Both the position numbers and the translations under genes were made by a program. From Chara braunii (Eukaryota > Streptophyta > Charophyceae > Charales > Characeae), in the NCBI GenBank assembly GCA_003427395.1, contig BFEA01000409.1, forward strand, positions 309,437-343,651: DNA of 34,215 bases. Reading direction: 5' to 3'. Positions 19,464 to 28,051 of the stretch are shown one piece after another. The notes below the pieces were generated by a model. The model was given only the letters and a program-made list of their open reading frames with translations, made no database searches and was not told the DNA's origin. Position 1 is the stretch's first letter. Each line of letters begins with the position of its first letter.

Positions 19464-19698
19464 AGCCCCTCGTTTGTTGTCCTCTTCTCTCTCTCTGCCT
19501 ATGGTTTACCGGGCAGTTCTGTTTGTGACGATATATATTATATATATATATATATATATATCCCTCTCTGCCTACGGTTTACCGGGCAGTTCTATTTGAC
19601 GATATATATTATATCTATTTTATATATATATCGTCACAAACAGAACTGCCCGGTAAACTGTAGGCAGAGAGAGAGAAGAGGACAACAAACGAGGGGCT
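19464..19698. mobile_element. Foldback element with about 75-bp inverted arms
   Basis: The left arm (19464 to about 19541) and right arm (about 19621-19698) are reverse complements. Both contain CCTCTTCTCTCTC, GGTTTACCGGGCAGTTCTG and GTGACGATATATAT or their complements, with very few mismatches. A third, direct copy of the inner arm (CTACGGTTTACCGGGCAGTT) sits in the centre at about 19562-19615, together with an AT microsatellite. No coding sequence is present. Confidence 0.85.
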
Positions 19699-19761
19699 GT
19701 GATATTATATATTATATATCCCCCACCACCACCACCACCACGCATGTGGGCTCTTCACAAA

Positions 19762-19786
19762 TGTGCGGAATGAGAATGAATCTTCG
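19762..19786 (+). repeat. End of the GAATGAATCTTCC repeat family
   Basis: TGTGCGGAATGAGAATGAAT then CTTCG matches the family terminus with two changes. The sequence CTACAAGCCGGGAAG follows. Confidence 0.7.
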
Positions 19787-19806
19787 ACTACAAGCCGGGA
19801 AGCGGG

Positions 19807-19879
<73 letters not shown>
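19807..19879. repeat. (GA)n microsatellite
   Basis: About 36 GA units. Flanking AGCCGGTGACTT appears again at 19940, so the block is partly duplicated. Confidence 0.95.
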
Positions 19880-19881
<2 letters not shown>

Positions 19882-19967
19882 GGTGACTTCGCAGCGCAAA
19901 AATTGCTGACTCTTCCACTACAAGTCGAAGACAGAGAGAGAGCCGGTGACTTTGCAGCCCAAAAATT

Positions 19968-19969
<2 letters not shown>

Positions 19970-20038
<69 letters not shown>

Positions 20039-20039
20039 N

Positions 20040-20132
<93 letters not shown>
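19970..20132. repeat. Compound (CT)n-(GT)n microsatellite with one N
   Basis: A CT run of over 110 bases, interrupted by an N at 20039, is followed directly by about 25 GT units. The N marks an unresolved join. Confidence 0.95.
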
Positions 20133-20133
<1 letters not shown>

Positions 20134-20419
20134 CGAACCCAGACAATGACGAGGAGGAATTGGAGGAGATGATACCACAGTAGTAGACGACGCACAGAGG
20201 GAGAGGAGGATGGGGAGGTAGTGAGGAGGAGAAGACGAGGTGGAAGTGGGTGGGGCAGCATGTGGGGACATTCAGGAGATGTCACGGAAGGAGGGGAAGT
20301 GAGTCGGAAGGTCCACCTCTGTCTGTCACAGTGTCCTTGTGAATCCCTGTTGCCACTAACAACATGCTAACATAAGAAAAAACAGAAGACACCCGAAGCA
20401 GCAGGTATCAAATGTGCAA

Positions 20420-20780
20420 GTAGGAGGAGGAAGATGGTGAGGCTGGTGTAGGGAGTGGGGTAGGAGAAAAGAGGAGGAGAGGAGGAGGGAGATGACAACA
20501 GCAGAAGGAGATGAGGAGGGGGACAATGACATTAGTAGGAGAAAAGGGGGTGGACAGCGACACCAGATGGAGACGAGGAGAGGAGGAGAGGACGGGCAGT
20601 GACACTAGGAGGAGATGAGGAGGAGAAGAAGATGAGGAGAGAAAGCGGACTGTGGCAGTAGCAGGATAAGGAGATGGCAAGGAGAAGGAGAATGACGATA
20701 GGAGCAGGAGCAGCAGCAGCAGGAGGAGGAGGAGGAGGAGGAGGAGACACAAAAAGAAGAAGAGGGAGGGAGGAGGATGG
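20420..20780 (+). repeat. Purine-rich AGG-type low-complexity tract
   Basis: Over 350 bases of nearly pure A/G with repeated GAGGAGG, including an AGG/AGC triplet run at 20700-20748. The long - strand frames here are poly-Ser/Leu/Pro artefacts. Confidence 0.85.
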
Positions 20781-20970
20781 TCGCAAAGGCTGGGGATAAT
20801 TTTTCCCAGCCCACCAATATTCAGAAATGGCCTGGGGAAATTTTTATTTTGCCGCATGCTCAACAGCTGAAAGAGAAAAGAAAGAAAAAGAGAAAGGTCG
20901 TGAGGGACTTTTCAATCCGTACGTGCCGCCGCAATCGGTGGTGAGGGCGTCACTCGATAAACTCGCCAAA

Positions 20971-21000
20971 TATGGAAAATGAATCTTTAGCTAGAACTTA
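20971..21000 (+). repeat. Diverged end of the GAATGAATCTTCC repeat family
   Basis: GGAAAATGAATCTTTAGCTA followed by GAACTT matches the family end plus CTAGAAC with a few changes. Confidence 0.5.
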
Positions 21001-21047
21001 CAACTTCGAAATAGTTTTGTCTCCGGGCGTCGGTCATCTGTGAGAAT

Positions 21048-21430
21048 CACGACGGGAAGAGGAAAAAAAAAAAAGGATTTTGACAGTTGCCAGACGCCCA
21101 CAGACAAACTAAACAATACGACGGCTTCCTTACTCAAATATCAATTTTTAATATATAGGTCTAGATGGGATTTCTTTATTCTTTGTGGTGTTAACTACGT
21201 TCTTAAAAGTTTACCTAAAATAAAGAAGCTGTAGCACGGCGGGAAGAGCAAAAAAAAAGAAAGATTTTGACAGTTGCCAGACGCCCACAGACAAACTAAA
21301 CAATACGATGGCTTCCTTGCTCAAATATCAATTTGTAATATTTTTTATATAGGTCTAGATGGGATTTCTTTATTCTTTGTGGTGTTAACTACGTTCTTAA
21401 AAGTTAATACCTAAAATAAAGAAGCTGTGG
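21048..21430 (+). repeat. Tandem duplication, 187 bp and 196 bp
   Basis: Copies at 21048-21234 and 21235-21430 begin CACGRCGGGAAGAG plus an A-run. They share GATTTTGACAGTTGCCAGAC and TAGGTCTAGATGGGATTTC, and end AATAAAGAAGCTGT. Identity is very high; the differences are mostly in A/T runs. Confidence 0.95.
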
Positions 21431-21531
21431 CTTTCCATGTTCTAACTGAAGATGAAGATGCATTTTTCATATTGTTTGAGTGAGGGAATCCGATGAAACG
21501 GTAAGTGGGGCGCTCTCCACCACCAACCAAA

Positions 21532-21893
21532 TGTGCAAAATGAGAATGAATCTTCCGCAAGAACAAGGAGAGATGCAGCGGTATAATTTGACTTCTGTGC
21601 ATGTGGTGCGTGGTGGACGATTGATGAAGGGCGTTGCTGTCACAATTAGGACGTTAGGGGCCTCGCTACACTACTTGCCACATGCACAAAGGACAAAAAA
21701 GTATGGCCATGTACTTTTTGGCTTTCTTCGTAAGATTCATTCACTCTTTTTTTTTTTTTTTTTTTTTTTTCAAACAAATGCTCCAGTCTATTCGTGGGGA
21801 TTAGCACGTGCTGGGAACTGGGCCCAGCGTCCCATATCGAATTGTACAGATCATTGAGAAAATTTGAGATCAAGATTCATTCTCATTTTGCAT
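21532..21893. mobile_element. Candidate TIR element, about 360 bp
   Basis: The left end GTGCAAAATGAGAATGAATC plus TTCC (21532-21556) is the reverse complement of AAGATTCATTCTCATTTTGC plus AT (21872-21893) over about 21 bases. A further partial right-type end lies at 21733-21747, before a long T-run. The interior has no transposase frame. The element assignment is inferred from the inverted ends. Confidence 0.55.
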
Positions 21894-21918
21894 ACTTGGA
21901 GAGTAGTGGAGTGGGGCC

Positions 21919-22036
21919 CTACGTTCCTCACCGGAATACAACGTACGGTCATTATAGCTGTATTTGGGGTATCTTTCAGACTAAATACGGTCGGTCTAAA
22001 CAATGACCGTATGTTGTATTCGGGTGAAGAAGGTAG
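21919..22036. mobile_element. Palindromic MITE-like element, copy 6 (subfamily B)
   Basis: This 118-bp element starts CTACGTTCCTCACCGGAATA and ends TATTCGGGTGAAGAAGGTAG. The arms carry GTACGGTCATTATAGCTGTA and a complementary ACCGTA on the right. It lies 26 bases from the right end of the neighbouring TIR candidate. Confidence 0.8.
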
Positions 22037-22197
22037 GCGTGTGAGAAATGGCCCTGTGCAAGAGTGGGAAGGTCAGTTCAATGATTATATCTGAAGGCCG
22101 TCGCTGTTTCCAAGAAAAGACAAAAACACAATGGAAATGCCTGGTTTCACGAGCCTTGTTCACGACTTACAAGCACACAAAGGAAGGAAAAGGCATA

Positions 22198-22351
22198 TTT
22201 AAACCGTCAGTACCTTTCCCAAATGTCGGCCTTGGGCCCTGTGCGCCGAGCATTTGGGATGTATCTGGCCGGTCCGCGTGCCTGGGGCGGGCCTCCGAAT
22301 TAACCGGTGGGCATTTTTTTGTTTTGCCTGGGAAAGGTACTGGGGATTTAA
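22198..22351. mobile_element. Small element with imperfect 23-bp terminal inverted repeats
   Basis: TTTAAACCGTCAGTACCTTT plus CCCA (22198-22221) pairs with TGGGAAAGGTACTG plus GGGATTTAA (22329-22351). The inner 14 bases are perfect. A second hairpin (CCCAAATG / CATTTGGG) lies inside at 22218-22257. It has no frame of its own. Confidence 0.65.
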
Positions 22352-22443
22352 CAGCCAGCGCACATGCGGGCCAGTTGCACGTACTGCAATGCACTTCCCA
22401 TGCTTGCAAGGTTTCTGCTTTTTACGTCGGGCCCCGTCAAGAA

Positions 22444-22500
22444 TGTGCAGAATGAGAATGAATCTTCCCTATCAGTGGGAAGATTCATAATCGTTTTGCA
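22444..22500. repeat. Two inverted ends of the GAATGAATCTTCC family facing each other
   Basis: The left end at 22444-22468 and the right end at 22478-22500 are separated by only about nine bases (CTATCAGTG). This forms a short hairpin made of the family's termini and nothing else. Confidence 0.8.
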
Positions 22501-22520
22501 TATTAGTTGTCCCACCAAGC

Positions 22521-22545
22521 TCTCTCTCTCTCTCTACCTCTCCCT

Positions 22546-22608
<63 letters not shown>
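22521..22608. repeat. (CT)n microsatellite with interruptions
   Basis: A CT run with short CCCT and ACCT interruptions near 22536-22554. Confidence 0.95.
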
Positions 22609-22609
<1 letters not shown>

Positions 22610-23240
22610 GAGTATTGGCGTATGTTTGTTTGTATATTTACCTTTTTGTTCAATTTTGTTTTAAGTTCTTGCAGATGCATTTGTAGATACTCATTTCATA
22701 GTTTTTATGTTCTTTCTCTTTTTTGTTTGTAGATTTCCTTTCCAGATTGCCCCGCGCCTGTGTGGGGAAAAGCGTTGTCCTGATGGGACACACACAAAGA
22801 GGGGCCCCGCCGTGGAGGGCTGGAAACATGAAATACTGGTTCGTTCAAATAGGTTCGGGGGCAGTTGTGGGTTAAACCAGCAGCACCTCATCAAGCCGGT
22901 TTTCCCGGATGTCACCGTGAACGCGCCGCAAGTTTGTGGGTTGGCCCACAGGGTAAAATAGGCTGGCAACGCCAGCCAAAAGGAGGCCTGCGCCGGCTGG
23001 TTTTGTTTGGTGCGCGCGGCATTTCCAGGCTTGGCAAGGGAAGCATCAAAGGTGTTGGTGGTTTAAGTGGGTTCATCCTGACTAAACCAGTCATGGATTG
23101 ATTTTAACTTTCAACAAGTATGTGGGCAGATGGTCTTTCGATTGTCTCGAACTGGATGCAAACGAAGATTATTTGGGATTGCCTGTAGCCTATTGCTGCA
23201 TGGGATGTGCACTTTGACTTGGGTTTGACCTAGTTGTATG

Positions 23241-23335
23241 CTACCGTCTTCGCCCGAATAGTCGCCCGAATAGAACGCCGCGTCCTTACAACGGCATCTG
23301 GACTGGAAGGCGTTCTATTTGGGTGAAGACGGTAG
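23241..23335. mobile_element. Palindromic MITE-like element, copy 8 (subfamily A, 95 bp)
   Basis: It starts CTACCGTCTTCGCCCGAATA, with a 10-base local duplication of CGCCCGAATA, and ends TATTTGGGTGAAGACGGTAG. GAACGCC on the left pairs with GGCGTTC on the right, the subfamily A pattern. Part of the centre is deleted. Confidence 0.8.
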
Positions 23336-23361
23336 ATTGCCCGTGACTTCTTGGTGGTGGC

Positions 23362-23535
23362 ATGGCTCTCCATTGCATTATGGGTAAGAACTTGCTTCAT
23401 GAGTGGACACCTACCTGTGAGGAGGCTTGTGAGCCCGTCAAGCTGGCCTTGATGAGTCGTTCCTACTTGTTGATTGTAGGCCCTACTGTAGTCGTTGGGA
23501 CTGACTCCGACCGAGAACATAAGCTAGGATCGAAT
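23362..23535 (+). pseudogene. Ty3/Gypsy-type reverse transcriptase-RNase H fragment
   Basis: The frame contains LLHEWTPTCEEACEPVKLAL, a good match to the connection between reverse transcriptase and RNase H in Ty3/Gypsy elements (F-x-W-T-x2-C-x2-A-F-x2-L-K). It is followed by a segment ending GTDSDREHKLG, resembling the first RNase H aspartate region (TDAS). No other pol domains lie next to it, so it is a short isolated relic. The downstream part of the frame is GC-rich filler. Confidence 0.6.
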
Positions 23536-23579
23536 GGCAAGGGTTTATGGTTCATCCCTAAACCTTCTAAAGGATACAG

Positions 23580-23980
23580 CGGTCCCACCGACAGATGGCG
23601 CCGCGGGCCCATGAGAAACCGTGGGAGGGGCCCGTCGTCGGGTGTGCCGCGGAGGGACGCACCAAAAAAGCAAGGGATGGGCCAAAATACGAAGCGGCGC
23701 GTGAAAAAACAAGGAAACCGTAGGGAAAGAGGCGCAAACGGAGGGGAGGGACGGGCCGCCTCGGAAAGGCCGGGGGGAGGGAGGGGGAGAGGGAAGATGT
23801 GCTGGGAAGAGTAGCGCCGCGCGAAAAGAGAAGCGAAGTCGCGCGCACACGAAATCACGTGGGGCCGTGCAGCCGCAAGCAGAAAGGCGGGCGCGGGGCT
23901 GGGCGTTGGGCGAGGGAGGGTCGGGGCCGGCAGCGAACCGTGCAGACTGCCAGCGGGTGCGTGGGCGAAACTTCGAGCGC
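23580..23980. other. GC- and CpG-rich block, no gene recognised
   Basis: About 400 bases with many CG dinucleotides, unlike the neighbours. It ends in a GA microsatellite. A CpG-rich promoter is conceivable, but no transcript or first exon was recognised. Confidence 0.45.

Positions 23981-23982
<2 letters not shown>

Positions 23983-24053
<71 letters not shown>
23983..24053. repeat. (GA)n microsatellite
   Basis: About 35 GA units, followed by a 33-bp duplication (ATCGATAGAATGAGCAAAAT / ATCGATAGGATGAGCAAAAT) at 24055-24119. Confidence 0.95.
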
Positions 24054-24058
<5 letters not shown>

Positions 24059-24107
24059 TTCATCGATAGAATGAGCAAAATAGAAAGGGTACTTCCATCG
24101 ATAGGAT

Positions 24108-24150
24108 GAGCAAAATCGAATGAATCTTCCGCTAGAACATTGAAATATAC
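24108..24150 (+). repeat. End of the GAATGAATCTTCC repeat family
   Basis: GAATGAATCTTCCGCTAGAA then CATTGAAATATACAC matches the inner consensus of the family, including the ACACC-like segment seen at 9740 and 9920 on the other strand. Confidence 0.7.
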
Positions 24151-24540
24151 ACTACCACACCGCGGGCGCGTGTGTGTGTATTTCTCTCTCTCTCTCACAA
24201 AATGTTTTTGTCATCGTTCTTCGCTGCAGCGTAGATGCGGCAGGTCCACTTATTGGATAAACAAGTGGAACAATGTAGTGCAGTGCAGATTTCACATTTT
24301 CGTGGCACGTGTTGTTTGGACAACAATTCAAGGTGTTTTTAAACCACAGGAGCATGATTCTGACCAGGCTCCTGTTTTTTGAAGTGTACACTCCTATAGG
24401 TATTAATCAATAGCTTATGATGTCGAGCTGTGATGTTATCAAATGAATCTAATAAATGTTAGGGGCTATGGATGTTTTAATATTTATTTAATTTTTAAAT
24501 TAGATGGTGTGGTGCTCTTTTGTTACACTGTCAATTTGAA

Positions 24541-24639
24541 GGTCAAGCAGAACGAAAGGTGTGCAATCTTGTTGCTGATGGCCTTTGTGCGAACTGGACA
24601 GATTATACTCGCTCTAATTTTTCTAACAAGATTGTGCGG
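24541..24639 (+). CDS. Possible exon of an unidentified protein
   Basis: An open segment reads RKVCNLVADGLCANWTD then YTRSNFSNKIVR and ends at CGG/GTGAGT, a strong donor. A pyrimidine-rich stretch with candidate acceptors at TTGAAG and CAAGCAG precedes it. The sequence has ordinary protein composition, unlike the surrounding repeats, but I do not recognise a family and found no adjoining exons. The start is uncertain (about 24541 or 24551). Confidence 0.3.
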
Positions 24640-25890
24640 GTGAGTGTCAAGGACGTACCACCTTCCCTGAACACAATGCATGGTGATTTACATGGCACAA
24701 ATGGTTGTGCCATTGTTTTTGTTTGTTTTAGTTGGTCATATATGAAGCATCAATGAATCACATGTGAACATCATTCATCCATGACACTGATGGGAGATAA
24801 CATGGGAAGGTGTACTGATGGCAGAGATTGCTCATCCTGTCCTGCTGAGAAGGAGAGAGAGACAAATGGTGGGAGATGGTAGTCAAGAAGACAGGCTGTC
24901 AAGAATGGAGGCAACACAGCACACAGCTTACACTCGCACTGCATACGAGGTATTCAGACGTGAAAGATTCAGAGTGAGAAATGAAACGGACTGTAGTTGG
25001 GGTATTCTTCAAGTGGACTGATTGGATTGGTCTTGACTGGTACAAACCGTGGTACCGGATGCAACAAATATGTGCTCTGCGAGATTAGGCGCATGTCCTA
25101 GGCCCACAGGCTGAGGAGACAAACGGCTAAAAATGGCCCGGTCGGGATCCTAGTACTGCTACACGATCTTTGAACCTGAAGTGGATCGGAAAAGCCATAT
25201 GCAGACTTATCCACAGAAGACAGGAGAACGCTGAAAACATGTGTGCTAGGAATTCGTGTGTGAAGCAAGCTCGATGTGAAGCAGATGCAATGGAGCACAA
25301 GCTATATGATGTCTAGAAACAAGAAAAGGAAATGCCGAACGTCCTATCCAAACTATCGGCAAGTATGCAGATCCTAACTTGTAACAACAGTGGAAAGGAA
25401 ATACAATCCCATAACTTTTGGGACCCCATGTTGAAAAAAAAGAAATACTTACAAAAAAAAAAAAAAGGTAATAGCTGTCAAATAAAGTTATGTCGTAGTA
25501 ACAGCATGGCGTTGGATAATCTCGAGGGGGGTGGGGGTGCAGCCACCTAATGATCGAAACTGGACGGTCCCCATGCAGTGGTTGAATCGGTTATCAGGCA
25601 TAGGGGGGTGGGCGGTATGAGTAAGCCCACCCCCATATAAACCGTCAAAGTGAGTAATGGTCGACATGGGGGTGTCACCATGTAGGGTCTACTAAGAAAG
25701 GGGAGCCTGGAGCAATGAAATGTGTAACTAAAGGTAGGGTTGCCACAAGGGGTGAAATGCAGTGAGTGAGGGGGAATAGTGCGCGAAACTTTCGAATTGG
25801 ATAGAAGCATAGACCGAGGAAATGAGAATGGCAGGAATAAGCAACAACCCATGTGTACATTCGACCAACAGGGGGGCCAAGTTGGGAGCA
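24640..25890. other. No gene recognised
   Basis: Mostly unique sequence with an A-run at 25434-25465 and G-rich runs at 25527-25537 and 25602-25609. Frames are short. Confidence 0.5.
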
Positions 25891-26003
25891 CTACGTTATT
25901 CCCCCCAATACAACATACGGTCATTGTAGTTGTATGTAGGTTGAAAGATACCCAAAATCCAGCCATAATGATCGTACGTTGTATTCGAGGAAAGACTATA
26001 TAG
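25891..26003. mobile_element. Palindromic MITE-like element, copy 7 (subfamily B, degraded ends)
   Basis: It starts CTACGTTATTCCCCCCAATA and ends near TATTCGAGGAAAGACTATA. Both inner arms carry the ACGGTCATTGTAG / ATGATCGTACGTTG pattern of subfamily B. It is the last copy before the change in composition at about 26.0 kb. Confidence 0.7.
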
Positions 26004-26459
26004 TTAAATGTGATGCACGGAGGACCATCATGCGATACATAGGGGTAGAACATGGTAAACTAGATTCATCATGGTGATGTGAAGGACTCACATCCAAAGT
26101 CGATGCGACCTAAGTTGAAGTTACTGAAATAAGAATAGATAAGAAGATGACAAAGATATCATCGAAGTTGTCGGCAAAACATCGATGTTTGAAAATACCA
26201 ATGTTAAAAGAATATGTGTATGCATAAGTCAGTGTTAGGAAAGCGAGAAGAGTAGAGAGTTAGTCCTATAACACAGTGAACGATGAGGAAAGCGTTGTGA
26301 ACGCAATAAATGTTCATCCTTAGCTAAAGAAAGGTCTTAGTAGGGGTGGGTGCATTTAGAATAAGAATTTGAGCGGGGAGGGAAAGGGTTGGGTTAATCT
26401 TATGAGCAGGAGCATACATCTTTCTCACGAGCGTATGCATATAGGAAATTTATGCTATA
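26004..26459. other. No gene recognised; sequence downstream of the chromovirus relic
   Basis: This would be where the 3' untranslated region and LTR of the - strand element should lie. I cannot identify an LTR end or polypurine tract with confidence. Confidence 0.4.
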
Positions 26460-26463
26460 TGAT

Positions 26464-26625
26464 AAGTGCTCAATAGGTTTTTCAATTGATCTCGTGGTCC
26501 AGATATCGCTTGTAATGTACAAGATACTCTAGGTGTGAGGGGATGTTATTGGTAGCTCTATAATATTTAATATCGGAGATGAGGAACTCCTCATGCTTAT
26601 CCACTGTGATGGCTGGAGGGTGAGT
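26464..26625 (-). pseudogene. Chromodomain of the chromovirus (one stop)
   Basis: The - strand reads HPPAITVDKHEEFLISDI, then HLEYLVHYKRYLDHEIN followed by a TGA where the conserved Trp of the YLVKWKGYxxxxxTWEP motif should be. This is a clear chromodomain, which in such elements binds modified histones and directs integration. It identifies the relic as a chromovirus. Confidence 0.8.
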
Positions 26626-26639
26626 GTAAGGACGTCCGA

Positions 26640-26962
26640 CAAAACACTATAAACGGTTTGCAACACGAGGGCAAAAAGAAGGCATGATGAGTGTGTGTAC
26701 ACAAGCTTGATTGATATTATCCGTCAACTTCTCACTAAAGTTGATCGGTAGAGGGCGAGCATAAGGATTCAAATCGCTCGAACGGTCTGCAATGAGAGTG
26801 CAATAAGGAGACACTATAAGCATCGTGCACATGAGGTTGGTTTACATAATCAGACAACTTCACGCAAAAGTTGACACGATGATCTATGGTATGAGGATAG
26901 ACAACCTGGAGGACACTATATGGGTGAAAAGAACTTCGTTGGAGGTTGAGAAGCGTATCCAT
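26640..26962 (-). pseudogene. Chromovirus GPY/F-like module and linker, partly duplicated
   Basis: The - strand reads SFHPYSVLQVV, resembling GPF/Y-x-V, then VKLSDYVNQPHVHDAYSVSL, resembling the LP-x4-HPVFHVSLL motif that precedes the chromodomain. A second, diverged copy (NFSEKLTDNINQACVHTLIM) follows about 120 bases later, so this segment was tandemly duplicated. The frame differs between the copies. Confidence 0.65.
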
Positions 26963-27073
26963 TTATAGCTGCAAGTGGTGGTCTTCGTTGGACATTTCAA
27001 CACGAACTTCGAATGAATGATTGGTTTTGGATCGGTTGGTACAAAGGTCATCTATACTAAACCATGCGAAACT

Positions 27074-27559
27074 TCAAATAGCGGTCGTGTCAGTAATCCG
27101 CTCGTTAAGTAGTGGACAATGAGTGGCAAGATGAAGGAAATCCAAAGGTATCCAATGGTGATACTGAAGATTGCAATTGTAGAAAGCATACTTATGGCCG
27201 AAGATACGGTGTGGCTGCTGACAAATTCCACAAAGGGAGTGACAATTATATACAATAAACTTTTGGAAAATATATAGAGTTTTGTTGGCGTTTTTAATTA
27301 AGTCATCCGTTTGAGGATAATGGGGCGCGGAGAAGAGGAACTCGGAGCCATACAACTCATGTTCTAAATGGGGTGTGGAGAAGAGGAACTCGTTTTTAGG
27401 ATAATGGCGCGCGGAGAAGAGGAATTCGTTTTTAGTTAAGTCATCCGTTTCAGGACAATGGGGTGTTTTTAGTTAAGTCATCCGTTTGAGGATAATGGGG
27501 TGTGGTAAAATGCAGGTTATGGTCGGAAAAGATGCTTTTAAGGAGGTCCTAAAAAATCA
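27074..27559 (-). pseudogene. Chromovirus integrase: rest of catalytic core, with internal duplications
   Basis: LLKSIFSDHNLHFT matches the second catalytic Asp region (SDRD/N), and PHYPQTD matches the YHPQTDGQTE motif, but the catalytic Glu is lost (DLIKN). FGHKYAFYNCNLQY matches the downstream AEFAYN segment. Blocks such as AGTTAAGTCATCCGTTT and GCGGAGAAGAGGAA occur two or three times between 27290 and 27500, showing small tandem duplications within the relic. Confidence 0.75.
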
Positions 27560-28025
27560 CAACCCGCTTGAAGAAGAGGTTGGCGTTGATGTGAGGAATG
27601 ACTAAAGGATAAAATATGTCCGCTTTATGAGTTGCTCAACAATGATTATGATAGGATCATGTCCACGGTTAGTATGACGAAGGGATTCAATGAAGTCCAT
27701 AAAATTGAATTGTCAATGATAGGTCAGTATGGGAAGATGTTGCAATAACCCATACAAACAATGATTAACATTGTCCACCGTCTAACAAGCGCAACACTTG
27801 GGGATATAGCTTTGGATAAATTGGTTATACGAGACCAAGGGTAGATATGGGAGATTTTAGTGTAAGACTTACGGAAACCCAAATAACTTATAATTTGTTG
27901 ATCGTGAAACTCCACGATTGTTTGAAAACGAAGTCTGCCACATTTATCATTGCGAGAAATAAAATTGTGTATTGTGCGGGAATGGGGAGTGCAACCCTTA
28001 GGTAGCCAAAGCAATGAGGCTGAGC
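27560..28025 (-). pseudogene. Chromovirus integrase: zinc finger and start of catalytic core (broken)
   Basis: The - strand reads LWLPKGC, then IVEFHDQQIISYLGFRKSY, the His-x-His side of the H2C2 finger. The two Cys follow in another frame near 27795 (C-C-A-C), implying a frameshift. Then come YGLLQHLPIL and FMDFIESLRHTNRGHDP, carrying the first catalytic Asp region (MDFI) and the RGHD motif typical of plant Ty3/Gypsy integrases. Stops occur at positions where Trp or Gln would be expected. Confidence 0.85.
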
Positions 28026-28051
28026 ACGCGCTCGAGAAAGAGAGAGAGAGG

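Larger units (their letters stand above)
26464..28025 (-). mobile_element. Decayed Ty3/Gypsy chromovirus, 3' pol region
   Basis: Read on the - strand, the domains follow chromovirus order: integrase zinc-binding finger, integrase catalytic core, GPY/F-like module, chromodomain. All are interrupted by stop codons, frame changes, deletions and small tandem duplications, so the element is dead. Reverse transcriptase, RNase H, gag and LTRs were not recognised. The sequence above 28050 is a tandem array instead, which may have replaced the upstream part. Confidence 0.85.

Noticed and set aside
19705-20285. Several frames rich in Ser-Leu, Arg-Glu or Thr-His repeats
   Set aside because: They are translations of GA/CT and GT microsatellites, some crossing an N.
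20408-20863. 151-codon Ser/Leu/Pro-rich frame on the - strand
   Set aside because: It is the complement of a purine-rich AGG tract; there is no protein-like variation.
23545-24198. 217-codon open frame on the - strand
   Set aside because: A large part is Ser-Leu repeats from the GA microsatellite; the rest is a GC-rich block with biased composition and no domain.
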